DNA of 47,148 nucleotides from DATGLW01 sp035293965 (GTDB taxonomy: Bacteria; Actinomycetota; Acidimicrobiia; Acidimicrobiales; RAAP-2): positions 1 through 47,148 of the forward strand of contig DATGLW010000133.1 in the NCBI GenBank assembly GCA_035293965.1. The letters run 5' to 3'. Below the pieces are notes generated by a model. The model ran no database searches, was not told where the DNA came from, and was given only the letters and a program-made list of their open reading frames with translations. Both the position numbers and the translations under genes were made by a program. The stretch's first letter is position 1, and every line of letters begins with the position of its first letter. Positions 30,331-42,061 of the stretch are shown one piece after another.

Positions 30331-31473
30331 TCACTCGTAGCGCTCGAGGATGCTCGCCTCCACCATGCGGGCCAGCCCGTCCTTCACCGACCGCGCCCGG
30401 GCCCCTCCCACGCCACCCACCTTCTCCAGGTCGCTGACCGAAGCCTGCATGATGCCGGCCAGGGTGGCGAACCGCTCGACGATACGGTCGATGATGAGCC
30501 CCGACACGCGCGGGAGGCGGTGCAGCAGACGGTAGCCACGCGGCTCGACCGGCGCCTCGAGCCCCTCGGCCGTGTGGCCCAGCCCGACGGTAGCGGCCAC
30601 CTTGCCCATGTCGAGCAGGTCCTCGGGCGACAGCTGGTGGAGCCTGCCCAGCGCCCGGGCCACGGCATCGTCCTGCACCCCTCCTGCCCGAGGGCGCCCG
30701 CCGTCGTCGCCTGCCGGGCCCGCCGATGGGGCGCCGGCTCCTTCGGGCGCCACGAGGTAGTCGCGAGCCACCAGGTGGACGGTCGCGGCGGTGCTGCCCA
30801 CCGATTCCTGCAGCTGGAGGTGGATCAGCCGGCCGTCCTCGCCCAGCTCGACGAGGTAGCTCTCGACCTCCTCTGCGATGCGGGCCACCATCTCGGCCGG
30901 TTGGAGCACGGCCACGACGTCGCGCACCGACACGGCGTCCTCCACCTCCAGCGCAGACAGCGCTGCCAGCGCCTGGTCGAAACGGCTCTTGAACCGCTGC
31001 AGGGTGGACAGCGCCTGGCCGGCCCGCTCGAGCAGCCGTTCGGTGCGCTGGAGCACGTGCTTGCGATCGCCCCGGTAGACGGCGATGGTCGACATCGACT
31101 CGGACACCGTGATCACCGGCACGTCGATCGAGCGCGCCACCCGCTCGGCCGTCCGGTGCCGGGTGCCGGTCTCGTTGGTCGGGATGCTGGCCCTCGGCAC
31201 GAGGTGCACGTTGGCCCGTGCGATGCGCGAGGCGTCGCGGGCGAGGATGATGGCACCGTCCATCTTCGCCAGCTCGGACAGCCGCTGGGGCGTGAACTCG
31301 GCGTCGAGGAGGAACCCGCCGCTGCAGATGGAGAGCACGGCTGCGTCGTCGCCCACGACCACCAGGGCGCCCCGCTGGGCCTGCAGGATCCGGTCCAGAC
31401 CCTCGCGGAGGGCCGTCCCGGGGGCCACGAGCCCCAACGCATCGATGAGACGCTGGTCGGGGTGGTCGACCAC
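30331..31473 (-). CDS. disA: diadenylate cyclase DisA (c-di-AMP synthase)
   Basis: 380 residues. The DAC domain has KMDGAIILARDASRIARANVHL (the DGA motif) and PTNETGTRHRTAERVARSIDVPVI (the RHR motif); these bind two ATPs to make c-di-AMP. A long helical linker (ERTERLLERAGQAL onward) leads to a helix-hairpin-helix DNA-binding end, LPRVSGLIIDRIVERFATLAGIMQASVSDLEKVGGVGGARARSVKDGL. It scans DNA and reports damage through c-di-AMP. The GTG start is chosen because TACGAT lies 6 nt upstream. It lies downstream of radA, as in many actinobacteria and firmicutes. Confidence 0.96.
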   Translation of the reverse strand: MVDHPDQRLIDALGLVAPGTALREGLDRILQAQRGALVVVGDDAAVLSICSGGFLLDAEFTPQRLSELAKMDGAIILARDASRIARANVHLVPRASIPTNETGTRHRTAERVARSIDVPVITVSESMSTIAVYRGDRKHVLQRTERLLERAGQALSTLQRFKSRFDQALAALSALEVEDAVSVRDVVAVLQPAEMVARIAEEVESYLVELGEDGRLIHLQLQESVGSTAATVHLVARDYLVAPEGAGAPSAGPAGDDGGRPRAGGVQDDAVARALGRLHQLSPEDLLDMGKVAATVGLGHTAEGLEAPVEPRGYRLLHRLPRVSGLIIDRIVERFATLAGIMQASVSDLEKVGGVGGARARSVKDGLARMVEASILERYE

Positions 31474-31479
31474 GGCTGC

Positions 31480-31485
31480 ATCGTA
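31480..31485 (-). promoter_or_regulatory. -10 hexamer (TACGAT) of disA
   Basis: TACGAT on the minus strand, 6 nt before the disA GTG, in the 49-bp gap after radA. Confidence 0.55.
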
Positions 31486-31522
31486 CCCGGGAGGTCCCGC
31501 CACCCCACCGAGGCGCACAGGG

Positions 31523-32920
31523 TCACACGTCGGCGAAGTGGGCAGGCTCGGCGGGCCGGACGCGGCCGGCCGGACCCTCGACCGCGGCCAGCCCCTCGAG
31601 GAGCGAGCGGACCCGGATCAGCTCGAGCGGCCAGCGACCTTGGGGGGTTGCAGCCGGGACGAGGGCGCGCGTGAACCCGAGCCTGGCGGCCTCGTTGAGG
31701 CGCCGCTCGGGCGCCGACACCTGGCGCACCTCTCCGGCCAGTCCGACCTCGCCGAAGGACACGAGGTCCGGCGGGAGCGGGCGACCCGTCGCCGACGAGG
31801 CCACGGCGAGGGCGAGGGCGAGATCGGTGGACGGCTCGGTGGCCCGGACCCCGCCGGTGGCCGACACGAACACCTCGCGCCCGGCGAGGTCGAGACCGGC
31901 GCGGCACTCGAGGACGGCGAGCAGCATGGACAGCCGCTGGGGATCGAGGCCCTGGACGTTGCGGCGGGCGCCGGCGGCGCCCCGGTCGCACACGAGGGCC
32001 TGAACCTCGACCAGCAGCGGCCGCCGGCCCTGCACGAGGGGGGTGACCGTGCTGCCGGACACCTCCGGTCGCCGGTCGCCGAGCAACAGGGGGCCGGGAT
32101 CGGCGACCTCGACGAAGCCCGCCTCGCCCATCTCGAGCAGCCCCACCTCACCGGTTGGGCCGAACCGGTGCTTGACCGTCCGCAACATCCGCAGGGCGTG
32201 GTGGCGGTCACCCTCCACGACGACCACGGTGTCGACGAGGTGCTCGAGGGTACGAGGCCCCGCCAGGCTGCCGTCTTTCGTGACGTGGCCGACCAGCACG
32301 ACGGGCACGGCCGAGTCCCTCGCCACGCGGGCCAGGCGCTCGGCGCACGCCCTGACCTGGACGAGCGAGCCTGCCGGACCGGGCATGGCCGAGTCGCCGA
32401 CCGTCTGGATCGAGTCGACGACCACGAGATCGGGGTGCAGGCCGTCCACCGTCTGCTCGATCTCCTCGACCGCCGAGGTGGCCAGCACCACGACACCGGG
32501 CGGCACCGGCCCGAGCCGCTCGGCACGGGATCGCACCTGGGCCGTGCACTCCTCGGCCGACACGAGCAGGGCGGTGCCGCCCGACGAGGCGACCGAGAGG
32601 AGGGCCTGCAGCAGGAGGGTCGACTTGCCCACCCCCGGCTCACCGAAGGCCAGGGTCACCGAGCCGGCCACGAGGCCGCCCGACAGCACGCGGTCGAGCT
32701 CGCCCACGCCGGTCGGGCGCACGGCACCACCCGCAGGGTCGACGTCGGCGAGCGGCACGGCCGCCGCACCCGGGCGCGGCGGCCCGCCCGCCCGCGCCCT
32801 GGCAGCCCGAGGCTCCTCGGTGAGCGAGTTCCACTCCCCGCAACCCGGGCACCTGCCCGACCAGCGAGGGGCTCGGGCAGCGCAGGCCCGGCAACGGAAC
32901 GAGGGGGCGAGGCGGGGCAC
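31523..32920 (-). CDS. radA: DNA repair protein RadA (Sms), branch-migration helicase
   Basis: 465 residues from a GTG at 32918-32920, chosen because TATGGT lies 6 nt upstream; an ATG 11 codons earlier (32953) is the alternative. The zinc finger is FRCRACAARAPRWSGRCPGCGEW (two CxxC pairs). The RecA-like ATPase has LAFGEPGVGKSTLLLQ (Walker A), LVVVDSIQTVGD (Walker B) and the RadA-specific KHRFGPTGEVGLLEM, where the usual KNRFG has His for Asn. The C-terminal part is the Lon-protease-like, non-proteolytic domain. It promotes branch migration in recombination. disA is its downstream neighbour. Confidence 0.95.
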   Translation of the reverse strand: MPRLAPSFRCRACAARAPRWSGRCPGCGEWNSLTEEPRAARARAGGPPRPGAAAVPLADVDPAGGAVRPTGVGELDRVLSGGLVAGSVTLAFGEPGVGKSTLLLQALLSVASSGGTALLVSAEECTAQVRSRAERLGPVPPGVVVLATSAVEEIEQTVDGLHPDLVVVDSIQTVGDSAMPGPAGSLVQVRACAERLARVARDSAVPVVLVGHVTKDGSLAGPRTLEHLVDTVVVVEGDRHHALRMLRTVKHRFGPTGEVGLLEMGEAGFVEVADPGPLLLGDRRPEVSGSTVTPLVQGRRPLLVEVQALVCDRGAAGARRNVQGLDPQRLSMLLAVLECRAGLDLAGREVFVSATGGVRATEPSTDLALALAVASSATGRPLPPDLVSFGEVGLAGEVRQVSAPERRLNEAARLGFTRALVPAATPQGRWPLELIRVRSLLEGLAAVEGPAGRVRPAEPAHFADV

Positions 32921-32926
32921 CGCCGC

Positions 32927-32932
32927 ACCATA
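32927..32932 (-). promoter_or_regulatory. -10 hexamer (TATGGT) of radA
   Basis: TATGGT on the minus strand, 6 nt before the GTG at 32920. If used, it excludes the upstream ATG at 32953. Confidence 0.5.
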
Positions 32933-33086
32933 GGGAACGGTTGTGACAGCCATCGAGGCCCGACGCCCGACGGGCGGAGCGCCTCCCGGCACGGGGCGCG
33001 CCCGGACGGCGACACGACCGAGGCCCGGCTCGCGGCCAGGGCAGCCGCAGGCCGGGCCTCTTCGCGGGCTCGACGCTGGCAGCCGG

Positions 33087-35600
<2,514 letters not shown>

Positions 35601-35629
35601 GTGACCGCCTCCGTTTCTCCCTCTTGCGA

Positions 35630-35635
35630 AGTCTA
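35630..35635 (-). promoter_or_regulatory. -10 hexamer (TAGACT) of clpC
   Basis: TAGACT on the minus strand about 29 nt before the clpC GTG; a GGAGG ribosome site lies in the leader. Confidence 0.55.
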
Positions 35636-35716
35636 CAAGGAGCACCTGTCCGAGGCAGCCGCACCCCGACTCGCCGTGCCGCCGGGGCCCCGGGCACGGC
35701 CCGGCACGGCGTCGCC

Positions 35717-35722
35717 TATCGT
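35717..35722 (+). promoter_or_regulatory. -10 hexamer (TATCGT) of the polyprenyl synthase gene
   Basis: TATCGT, 8 nt before the ATG at 35731; no ribosome site lies between. Confidence 0.5.
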
Positions 35723-35730
35723 TCACGTGG

Positions 35731-36705
35731 ATGAACGCTTCAGAGGCCCTGGGTCTTCCCTACGTCGAGGAGGACCTCGAGCGGCTCGAGCCCCTGCTCG
35801 CCAGCACCGTCGTCACCGGTGACGGCTTCCTCGACCAGGTGTCGACGCACCTCATCGCCGCCGGGGGCAAGCGCCTGCGCCCCATGCTGGCCCTGGCGGC
35901 GGCCACGGCCGGCGAGCGGGCGGCGAGCGAGCGCGACCTGCTCGGAGCGGTGTCGGTCGAGCTCGTGCACCTTGCCTCGCTCTACCACGACGACGTCATC
36001 GACGAGGCGATGGTCCGCCGCAACGTCGACAGCGTGAACAGTCGCTTCGGGAACCTCGTCGCCATCGTGGCAGGCGACTTCCTGCTGGCCCGCTCGGCCG
36101 CCATCGCCGCCGAGCTCGGCACCGACATCGCCAGCCTGCTCGCCACGACCCTCGGGTCGCTCTGCCAGGGCCAGATCGCCGAGGTCCGGTCCTCGTACCG
36201 GATCGGGCGGACCCACGAGGACTACTACGAGGCGATCCGCGGCAAGACGGCAGCCCTCATGGCCGCGTCCTGCCGGATCGGCGCGTTGACCGGGCGACTC
36301 CCGCTGCGCGAGGTGGAGGCCCTGACTGCGTTCGGGCACAACTTCGGCATGGTCTTCCAGCTGCGCGACGACGTCCGCGACGTGATCGCCACCGACGGCG
36401 AGCTGGGCAAGCCTCCCGGACAGGACCTGGCCGAGGGCATCTACACGCTTCCCGTCCTCTTGGCCCTGGCCGACCCCGAGGCGGGGCCGGAGCTGCGCAA
36501 CCTGCTCGGCCAGCCCCTGGGCCAGCCCGAGCGCGACAAGGCCCGGGCGATCGTGGCGGCCTCCCCTGGGGTTGCCGGCACCGTGTCCGTCGGCCGCCGG
36601 TTCGCAGCCAAGGCGCGTGCGGCGGCCGTCGCCGTGGGCGCTCCCCGTCTGTCGAGCTCGCTCGCCGACCTGGTCGACTCGCTGCTCGACGACCTGCCTG
36701 GCTGA
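35731..36705 (+). CDS. polyprenyl diphosphate synthase (trans-isoprenyl transferase)
   Basis: 324 residues. The family condenses isopentenyl diphosphate onto allylic diphosphates. GGKRLRPMLALAAA is the first conserved block. The first Asp-rich motif is in SLYHDDVIDEAMVRRN (DDxxD), and the second is in MVFQLRDDVRDVIAT (DDxxD). LCQGQIAEVRSSY and YYEAIRGKTAALMAASCRIGA lie between. Small Ala residues before the first motif rather than aromatic ones suggest a longer-chain product, for example the menaquinone side chain. It starts with an ATG after a TATCGT hexamer and is divergent from clpC. MEP genes ispD and ispF lie in the same window. Confidence 0.92.
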   Translation: MNASEALGLPYVEEDLERLEPLLASTVVTGDGFLDQVSTHLIAAGGKRLRPMLALAAATAGERAASERDLLGAVSVELVHLASLYHDDVIDEAMVRRNVDSVNSRFGNLVAIVAGDFLLARSAAIAAELGTDIASLLATTLGSLCQGQIAEVRSSYRIGRTHEDYYEAIRGKTAALMAASCRIGALTGRLPLREVEALTAFGHNFGMVFQLRDDVRDVIATDGELGKPPGQDLAEGIYTLPVLLALADPEAGPELRNLLGQPLGQPERDKARAIVAASPGVAGTVSVGRRFAAKARAAAVAVGAPRLSSSLADLVDSLLDDLPG

Positions 36706-36725
36706 ACCGAGCCGGGTCCGCCACC

Positions 36726-36752
36726 GCTGGCCGGCCCGGTGCCGGCATCAGC
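36726..36752. terminator. hairpin between the convergent polyprenyl synthase and lysS genes
   Basis: GCTGGCCGG pairs with CCGGC-AT-CAGC (two-base bulge) around a 7-nt loop. It overlaps the lysS stop codon and could serve both genes. Confidence 0.4.
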
Positions 36753-38151
36753 GCTCGGGGCGCAGGGCCGGGAAGGCGATCACCTCCCGGATGTTGGCGA
36801 CGTCTGCGAGCAGCATCGCCAGGCGGTCCACGCCCATCCCCATGCCCGCGGTCGGCGGAAGGCCGTGCTCCAGCGCCCGGAGGTAGTCCTCGTCGACCAC
36901 CATGGCCTCCTCGTCGCCTGCGGCACGCAGGGCAGCCTGCTCCTCGAACCGCCGTCGCTGGTCGTCGGGGTCGACCAGCTCCGTGAAGGCGTTGCCCAGC
37001 TCGCGCCCGGCCACGACGGGCTCGAACCGTTCCACCAGCTCGGGATCGCGGCGGTGGCGCCGGGCCAGCGGCGACACCTCGGCCGGGTAGTCGCACACCA
37101 TGACCGGTCCCCACAGGTTCGGCTCGGTCGTCTTCTCGAACACCTCGAGGAGCACCTTGCCCGGGCCCCAGTCGGGATGCGGCTCGACGCCTGCCGCCCG
37201 CAGGTGGTCGCGGAGCACCTCGAGAGGGGTGTGGACGTCGAGGCTGGTACCCGTGTGCTCGGCGACCAGCTCCGACAGCGTGGCCCGGCGCCACGGCGGG
37301 GCGAGGTCGAGCGGCCGTCCCTGGTAGGTGAGCGACGTGGTGCCGAGGAGGTCGGTGGCGACGCCGGCGACGAGCTGCTCGAAGAGGGCCATGAGATCCG
37401 AATAGTCGGCGTAGGCCTGGTAGAGCTCGAGCATCGTGAACTCGGGGTTGTGCCGGGGCGAGAGCCCCTCGTTGCGGAAGACGCGGCCGATCTCGAACAC
37501 TCTTTCGACCCCGCCGACCACGAGGCGCTTGAGGTACAGCTCGGGAGCGATGCGAAGGTAGAGGTCGGCGTCGAGCGCGTTGTGGTGGGTGACGAAGGGG
37601 CGGGCGGCGGCCCCGCCGGGGATCGGGTGCAAGATGGGCGTCTCGACCTCGACGAAGCCGTCGGCCCACAGCCGCTCCCGCAGGCGCCGGAGGAGCCGGC
37701 TGCGCAGGAGGAGGACCTGGCGTGACCGCTCGTTCGCCCACAGGTCGACCTCGCGCTGGCGGAAGCGGGTCTCCACGTCGGTGACGCCGTGCCACTTGTC
37801 GCCGAAGGAGCGCCGGGCCTCGGCGAGGAGGGTCCACCGCCGCACCTTCACCGACAGCTCGCCCCGCCGGGTCCGCACGACCTCTCCGGTGGCGCCGATC
37901 CAGTCGCCCAGGTTGAGCCGCGTGAGCTCCTCGAAGCTCTCGGTCACCCCGGCGAGGGCGAAGAGCTGCACCGCCCCGGTGGCGTCGCGCAGCTCGGCGA
38001 AGGCGAGCCGGCCCTGGGGCCGTGCACGCATCAGGCGCCCCGCCACCGACACCTCGTCGCCGGACTCCTCGCCCGCGGCCAGCCTCCCCCATCGTTCACC
38101 CACCTCCGCGGCGGTGGCCGACCGCTCGAACCGGTACGGAACCCCGCTCAC
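36748..38151 (-). CDS. lysS: class II lysyl-tRNA synthetase
   Basis: 467 residues from a GTG at 38149-38151 with GGAGG 6 nt upstream. The N-terminal OB-fold anticodon-binding domain (VSVAGRLMRARPQGRLAFAELRDATGAVQLF) is followed by the class II core: motif 1 around VEVETPILHPIPGGAAARPF, motif 2 FEIGRVFRNEGLSPRHNPEFTMLELYQAYADY and motif 3 GMGMGVDRLAMLLAD, all in conserved blocks. It attaches lysine to tRNA-Lys. The usual Gly-Ala-x-Ala-Arg-Pro-Phe substrate loop is intact. It is the last gene of the long hpt-to-lysS run, 28 nt after coaX. Confidence 0.96.
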   Translation of the reverse strand: MSGVPYRFERSATAAEVGERWGRLAAGEESGDEVSVAGRLMRARPQGRLAFAELRDATGAVQLFALAGVTESFEELTRLNLGDWIGATGEVVRTRRGELSVKVRRWTLLAEARRSFGDKWHGVTDVETRFRQREVDLWANERSRQVLLLRSRLLRRLRERLWADGFVEVETPILHPIPGGAAARPFVTHHNALDADLYLRIAPELYLKRLVVGGVERVFEIGRVFRNEGLSPRHNPEFTMLELYQAYADYSDLMALFEQLVAGVATDLLGTTSLTYQGRPLDLAPPWRRATLSELVAEHTGTSLDVHTPLEVLRDHLRAAGVEPHPDWGPGKVLLEVFEKTTEPNLWGPVMVCDYPAEVSPLARRHRRDPELVERFEPVVAGRELGNAFTELVDPDDQRRRFEEQAALRAAGDEEAMVVDEDYLRALEHGLPPTAGMGMGVDRLAMLLADVANIREVIAFPALRPER

Positions 38152-38179
38152 CGCCGCCCTCCGGCCCACCCGCCTGGGC

Positions 38180-39046
38180 TCACGGCGCCGCACCTTGCGC
38201 ACGCTCGAACACGATGCGCAGGCCGTGCAGGGTCAGCCAGGGCTCCACGTGCTCGATCGTCGCCGAATGCGGCGCGATCAAGCTGCTGAGGCCGCCGGTG
38301 GCCACCACCGAGGCGGGGCCCAGCTCCTCCATGAACCGTCGGCACAGACCGTCGACCTGGGCGGCGAACCCGTAGAGGGTGCCCGACTGGATCGCCTCTT
38401 CGGTCGAGCGGCCGATCACGTTGCGCGGCACGGTCATCTCCACCCGGCGAAGCGCCGCGGCGTGCTCGAAGAGCGCTTCGAGGGAGATCCCGACCCCCGG
38501 GGTGATGGCACCGCCGAGGTACTCCCCCCTGGCCGAGATGGCATCGAAGGTCGTGGCGGTGCCGAGGTCGACCACCACGCAGGGCCCTCCGTGGAGGTCG
38601 AAGGCGCCGATGGCGTTGGCGACCCGGTCGGCGCCGACTTCCCGCGGGTTGTCGTAGAGCACCGGCATCCCCGTCCGGGTGCCCGGACCGAGCACCACGC
38701 AGGGCACGTCGGCGAACCAGCGGCCGGCCATGTGGCGGATCTCGCCCGTGGCCTGGGGCACCGAGGAGCTGAGGGCGATGCCGCCGACGGCCCCGATCTC
38801 GAGGCCCTCGAGGTCGAGGAGCTGGGTGAACAGCACGGCGTACTCGTCGGGAGTGCGGGTGGGGACGGTGCTCAGTCGCCAGTGGTACCGCAGGCCGCGA
38901 GCCGATGACGGGTCGACGTCGGCCGCCAGGCCGATGCCGACCGCGTCGACGTCGCCGGCGAGGGTGGCGTCGTCCTCGGGACCGAGCGTGTAGAGGCCGA
39001 CGACGGTCTCGGTGTTGCCCACGTCGATCGCCAAGAGCACGGTCAT
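38180..39046 (-). CDS. coaX: type III pantothenate kinase
   Basis: 288 residues. It phosphorylates pantothenate, the first step of CoA synthesis from the vitamin. ASKHA-fold motifs: LLAIDVGNTETVVGLY (phosphate 1), VLYDNPREVGADRVANAIGAF (the GADR region), CVVVDLGTATTFDAIS (phosphate 2 with the Asp) and GGAITPGVGISLEALFEHAAALRRVE. The ATG overlaps the nadC stop (ATGA), with GAGGAGGG directly in front. It carries a ~20-residue insertion after the first motif (DDATLAGDVDAVGIGLAADV). Confidence 0.95.
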   Translation of the reverse strand: MTVLLAIDVGNTETVVGLYTLGPEDDATLAGDVDAVGIGLAADVDPSSARGLRYHWRLSTVPTRTPDEYAVLFTQLLDLEGLEIGAVGGIALSSSVPQATGEIRHMAGRWFADVPCVVLGPGTRTGMPVLYDNPREVGADRVANAIGAFDLHGGPCVVVDLGTATTFDAISARGEYLGGAITPGVGISLEALFEHAAALRRVEMTVPRNVIGRSTEEAIQSGTLYGFAAQVDGLCRRFMEELGPASVVATGGLSSLIAPHSATIEHVEPWLTLHGLRIVFERAQGAAP

Positions 39047-39972
39047 CCCTCCTCGGAAGGGAGCTGCGGTCCCACGAGGTCCATCCCCACGTCGAGGACC
39101 GGCGCCGAGTGGGTGAGCGCGCCGACCGACAGCACGTCGATCCCGCCCGCCGCGTACGCGGGCGCCGACTCGAGCGTGATCCCACCGGACACCTCCACGA
39201 GCACGCGCTCGCCGCCCGGCACCCGGCGCACCAGCGCCACGCAACGAGCCGCCTGCTCGGGGGTCATGTTGTCGAGGAGCACCGCGCTGGCACCGGCTCG
39301 GCATGCTTCCTCGACCTGGTCGGGACGGTCGCACTCGACCTCCACCAGGCGCCCCGGCCAACGCCAGCGGGCGGCGGCGACCGCCTCGGCGATGGTCAGG
39401 CCGCCCAGATGGTTGTCCTTCACGAGCACGGCGTCCGACAGGCTCGCGCGGTGGTTGTGGCCACCGCCGGCGCGAACAGCTGCCTTCTCGAGTGCCCGCA
39501 GGCCCGGAGTGGTCTTGCGGGTATCGAGAACCCGTACCCGGGAAGAGGCAGCAGCCACGGCGTCGACGAGGCGGCGGGTCGACGTGGCCACGCCCGAGAG
39601 GTGCCCGAGGAAGTTGAGGGCGGTCCGCTCGCCGGTGAGGATCGAGCGCAACCGGCCCCGCACCGTGGCCACCGCCTCCCCGACAGCGACAGCCGACCCG
39701 TCGGGGAGGTGCCAGGCGACCTCGACCGACGGGTCGAGCTGGGCATAGGTCTCCTCCACGCAGCGCTGGCCCGCCACCACGCCGGGGGCCCGGGCCACGA
39801 TGGCCACCGTGGCCCACGCGTCGGCGGGGACGAGCGCGGCCGTCAGGTCACCGAGGGGCAGCAGGTCCTCGGCGAGCGCCCGCGCCACGGCGTCGCGCAC
39901 GGCGGCGAGGGGCGGGTGGACGTCCCCTGCTGGCCAGCCGGTGCCGCTGCTCGGCGCGCCAGAGCGCCTCAT
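39043..39972 (-). CDS. nadC: nicotinate-nucleotide pyrophosphorylase (quinolinate phosphoribosyltransferase)
   Basis: 309 residues from the ATG overlapping the nadB stop (ATGA). It joins quinolinate and PRPP to give nicotinate mononucleotide with loss of CO2. EDLLPLGDLTAALVP opens the N-terminal domain. The barrel has ERTALNFLGHLSGVATSTRRLVDA, RVLDTRKTTPGLRALEKAAVRAGGGHNHR (quinolinate and phosphate contacts), AVLVKDNH and VEVSGGITLE (all conserved blocks). It lies between nadB and coaX. nadA, which makes quinolinate from iminoaspartate, is not in the window. Confidence 0.96.
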   Translation of the reverse strand: MRRSGAPSSGTGWPAGDVHPPLAAVRDAVARALAEDLLPLGDLTAALVPADAWATVAIVARAPGVVAGQRCVEETYAQLDPSVEVAWHLPDGSAVAVGEAVATVRGRLRSILTGERTALNFLGHLSGVATSTRRLVDAVAAASSRVRVLDTRKTTPGLRALEKAAVRAGGGHNHRASLSDAVLVKDNHLGGLTIAEAVAAARWRWPGRLVEVECDRPDQVEEACRAGASAVLLDNMTPEQAARCVALVRRVPGGERVLVEVSGGITLESAPAYAAGGIDVLSVGALTHSAPVLDVGMDLVGPQLPSEEG

Positions 39973-41675
39973 CGCCAGGCCGCGCCCCGCGGCCAATGGA
40001 CCAGGCGGACCCGCCAACGGGGATCGGTGGCGGGATGGTCGGAGCGGGCGTGAGCCCCCCTCGTCTCCTCGCGAGCGCGCGCCGAGCCGAGGAGGGCCAG
40101 GCCGAGGGTGAGGAGGTTCCCGAGCTCGCCCGCCGGTGCCCCTGGCGGCAGGGTCGGCACCGCGCCGCCGCCGTGGGGGGTCGGGCCGGTGCCGCCGACC
40201 GCGGCTGGCAGGGTTGCGAGCTCGCGAAGCGACTGCTCGGCCTCGGCGAGGGACGACGCCGAGCGGACGACGCCGGCGCCCGAGGTCATCGCTCGCTGCA
40301 GCCCCTCTCGCGCCTTGAGGACGTCGAGCTCGCCGGCACCGGCAGGGTCACCGGCGGCACCGTGGGCGACGACGGGGAACGGCGAGGCGTCGATCGAGAC
40401 GGTCCCGATCACGTCGCCCCCGGCCTCCTCGGGGGCGAGCACCGTGCGCAGGGCCCCCGTCGCGGTCGGCACCGCGGGCCCGGCTTCGAGGCGTTCTGCG
40501 AGCCGGGCCCCGAAGACCATGCCCTCGAGCAGGGAGTTCGACGCCAGCCGGTTGGCGCCGTGGACACCGGTGCAGGCCACCTCACCTGCCGCCCACAACC
40601 CGGGCAGGGCGGTCGCGCCCCACAGGTCGGTGACCACGCCGCCCGACACGTGGTGGGCCGCGGGCGCGATGGGCAGCCAGTCGGTCGAGGGATCGAGGCC
40701 GATGGACGCCAGGGAGGCGGCGATCGTGGGGAACCGCTGGCCGAAACGCTCGAGCCCGGTGGCGTCCAGCCAGAGGTGGTCCACTCCCTGGGCCGCCATC
40801 CGCGCTGCCATGGCCCGGCTCACGAGGTCACGGGGCGCCAGCTCGTCGACGAACCGCTCGCCGGCAGCATCGCGCAGCACTGCGCCGTGCCCCCGCAGCG
40901 CCTCAGAGAGCAACGGCCGGGGCATGGCCGGGTGGTGCAGGGCGGTGGGGTGGAACTGCACGAACTCGACGTCGGCCACCGGTACCCCGGCCCGCAGGGC
41001 CATGGCCACGCCGTCACCCGTCGCCTCGGCGGGGTTCGTGGTGACGGCGAACAGCTGCCCGGCGCCACCGGTCGCCAGCACGACCTCCCGGGCAGCGACC
41101 TCGACCGGCGCACCGTCGGGCGTCAGGGCGACCACACCGCGGCATCGCCCGGCCCGCACCAGGAGGTCGAGGGCGAACCAGCCCTCCAGGACCGCCGCCG
41201 CCGCCTGCACCGTGGCCGCCACCAGGGCCCGTTCCACCTCGGCGCCGGTGGCAGCGCCCCCGGCGTGGACCACCCTCGCCCGCGAGTGGCCGCCCTCGCG
41301 GGCCAGCGCCAGGCCGCCGGAGGCCTCACGGTCGAAGCGCGCCCCGAGCGCGACGAGCTCGTGGACCCGGACCGGTCCCTCGTCGACGAGGATCCGGACC
41401 GCCTCGACGTCGCACAGCCCCGCCCCGGCGGCAAGGGTGTCCGCGAGGTGCAGGTCCGTGGAGTCCTCGTCGCCGCCGAGGACGGCCGCCACCCCGCCCT
41501 GGGCCCACCGCGTGGCCGACTGGGCCAACGCGCCCTTGGTCAGCACGGCCACGGACGGCCGGCTGGGGGAGGCGGCGAGCCGGATCGCGGCCGACAGCCC
41601 TGCCACGCCGCTGCCGACGACCAGGACATCGAAGGGACCGGCGTTGGCGGCCGCCCCGCGGTCGTGCTCGCTCAC
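39969..41675 (-). CDS. nadB: L-aspartate oxidase
   Basis: 568 residues, GTG start overlapping the panD stop (GTGA). It oxidises aspartate to iminoaspartate for NAD synthesis. The FAD site is VLVVGSGVAGLSAAIRLA. SATRWAQGGVAAVLGGDEDSTDLHLADTL is the family signature following it, with HSRARVVHAGG, EFVQFHPTALHHPAMPRPLLSEALRGHGAVL and PAAHHVSGGVVTDLWGATALPGLWAAGEVACTGVHGANRLASNSLLEG further on. The C-terminal helical part carries a Pro/Gly-rich insertion (VGGTGPTPHGGGAVPTLPPG). It is in the middle of a run linking pantothenate and NAD genes; both PanD and NadB use aspartate. Confidence 0.95.
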   Translation of the reverse strand: MSEHDRGAAANAGPFDVLVVGSGVAGLSAAIRLAASPSRPSVAVLTKGALAQSATRWAQGGVAAVLGGDEDSTDLHLADTLAAGAGLCDVEAVRILVDEGPVRVHELVALGARFDREASGGLALAREGGHSRARVVHAGGAATGAEVERALVAATVQAAAAVLEGWFALDLLVRAGRCRGVVALTPDGAPVEVAAREVVLATGGAGQLFAVTTNPAEATGDGVAMALRAGVPVADVEFVQFHPTALHHPAMPRPLLSEALRGHGAVLRDAAGERFVDELAPRDLVSRAMAARMAAQGVDHLWLDATGLERFGQRFPTIAASLASIGLDPSTDWLPIAPAAHHVSGGVVTDLWGATALPGLWAAGEVACTGVHGANRLASNSLLEGMVFGARLAERLEAGPAVPTATGALRTVLAPEEAGGDVIGTVSIDASPFPVVAHGAAGDPAGAGELDVLKAREGLQRAMTSGAGVVRSASSLAEAEQSLRELATLPAAVGGTGPTPHGGGAVPTLPPGAPAGELGNLLTLGLALLGSARAREETRGAHARSDHPATDPRWRVRLVHWPRGAAWR

Positions 41676-42061
41676 GCGAGCCAGGGTGTCGCCAGCTCGG
41701 CACCCAGGGCCGCCGACGCGTCGACCGGGCGGTTGGCCGCGTCGACGTGCACGACCCTGGGCGCGTAGCTCGCCAGCTCGTCCTCGGCGTAGTCGGCGTA
41801 GGTGAGGAGGATCACCCTGTCCCCGGTGGCCACGAGACGCGCCGCCGCGCCGTTCAGGCAGATCTCGCCGGCGGCGCCCACGATGGCGTAGGTCTCGAAG
41901 CGCGCCCCGTTGTCGACGTCGAGGACGGCGACCTGCTCGTACGGGTAGATGTCGGCGGCCGCCATGAGGGCGGGGTCGATGCTGACCGAGCCCACGTAGT
42001 GCAGGTTGGCACCGGTGACCGTCGCCCGGTGGATCTTCGACTTCATCATCCGGCGTCGCAT
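41672..42061 (-). CDS. panD: aspartate 1-decarboxylase proenzyme
   Basis: 129 residues. It decarboxylates aspartate to beta-alanine for pantothenate. MKSKIHRATVTGANLHYVGSVSIDPALM contains the self-cleavage site Gly-Ser (VG|SV), which yields the pyruvoyl cofactor. Lys and Tyr active-site residues and NGARFETYAIVGAAGEICLNGAAARLV follow. The first ATG (42059-42061) shares one base with the panC stop (TGATG); two more ATGs a few codons on could also be used. The stop overlaps nadB. Confidence 0.96.
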   Translation of the reverse strand: MRRRMMKSKIHRATVTGANLHYVGSVSIDPALMAAADIYPYEQVAVLDVDNGARFETYAIVGAAGEICLNGAAARLVATGDRVILLTYADYAEDELASYAPRVVHVDAANRPVDASAALGAELATPWLA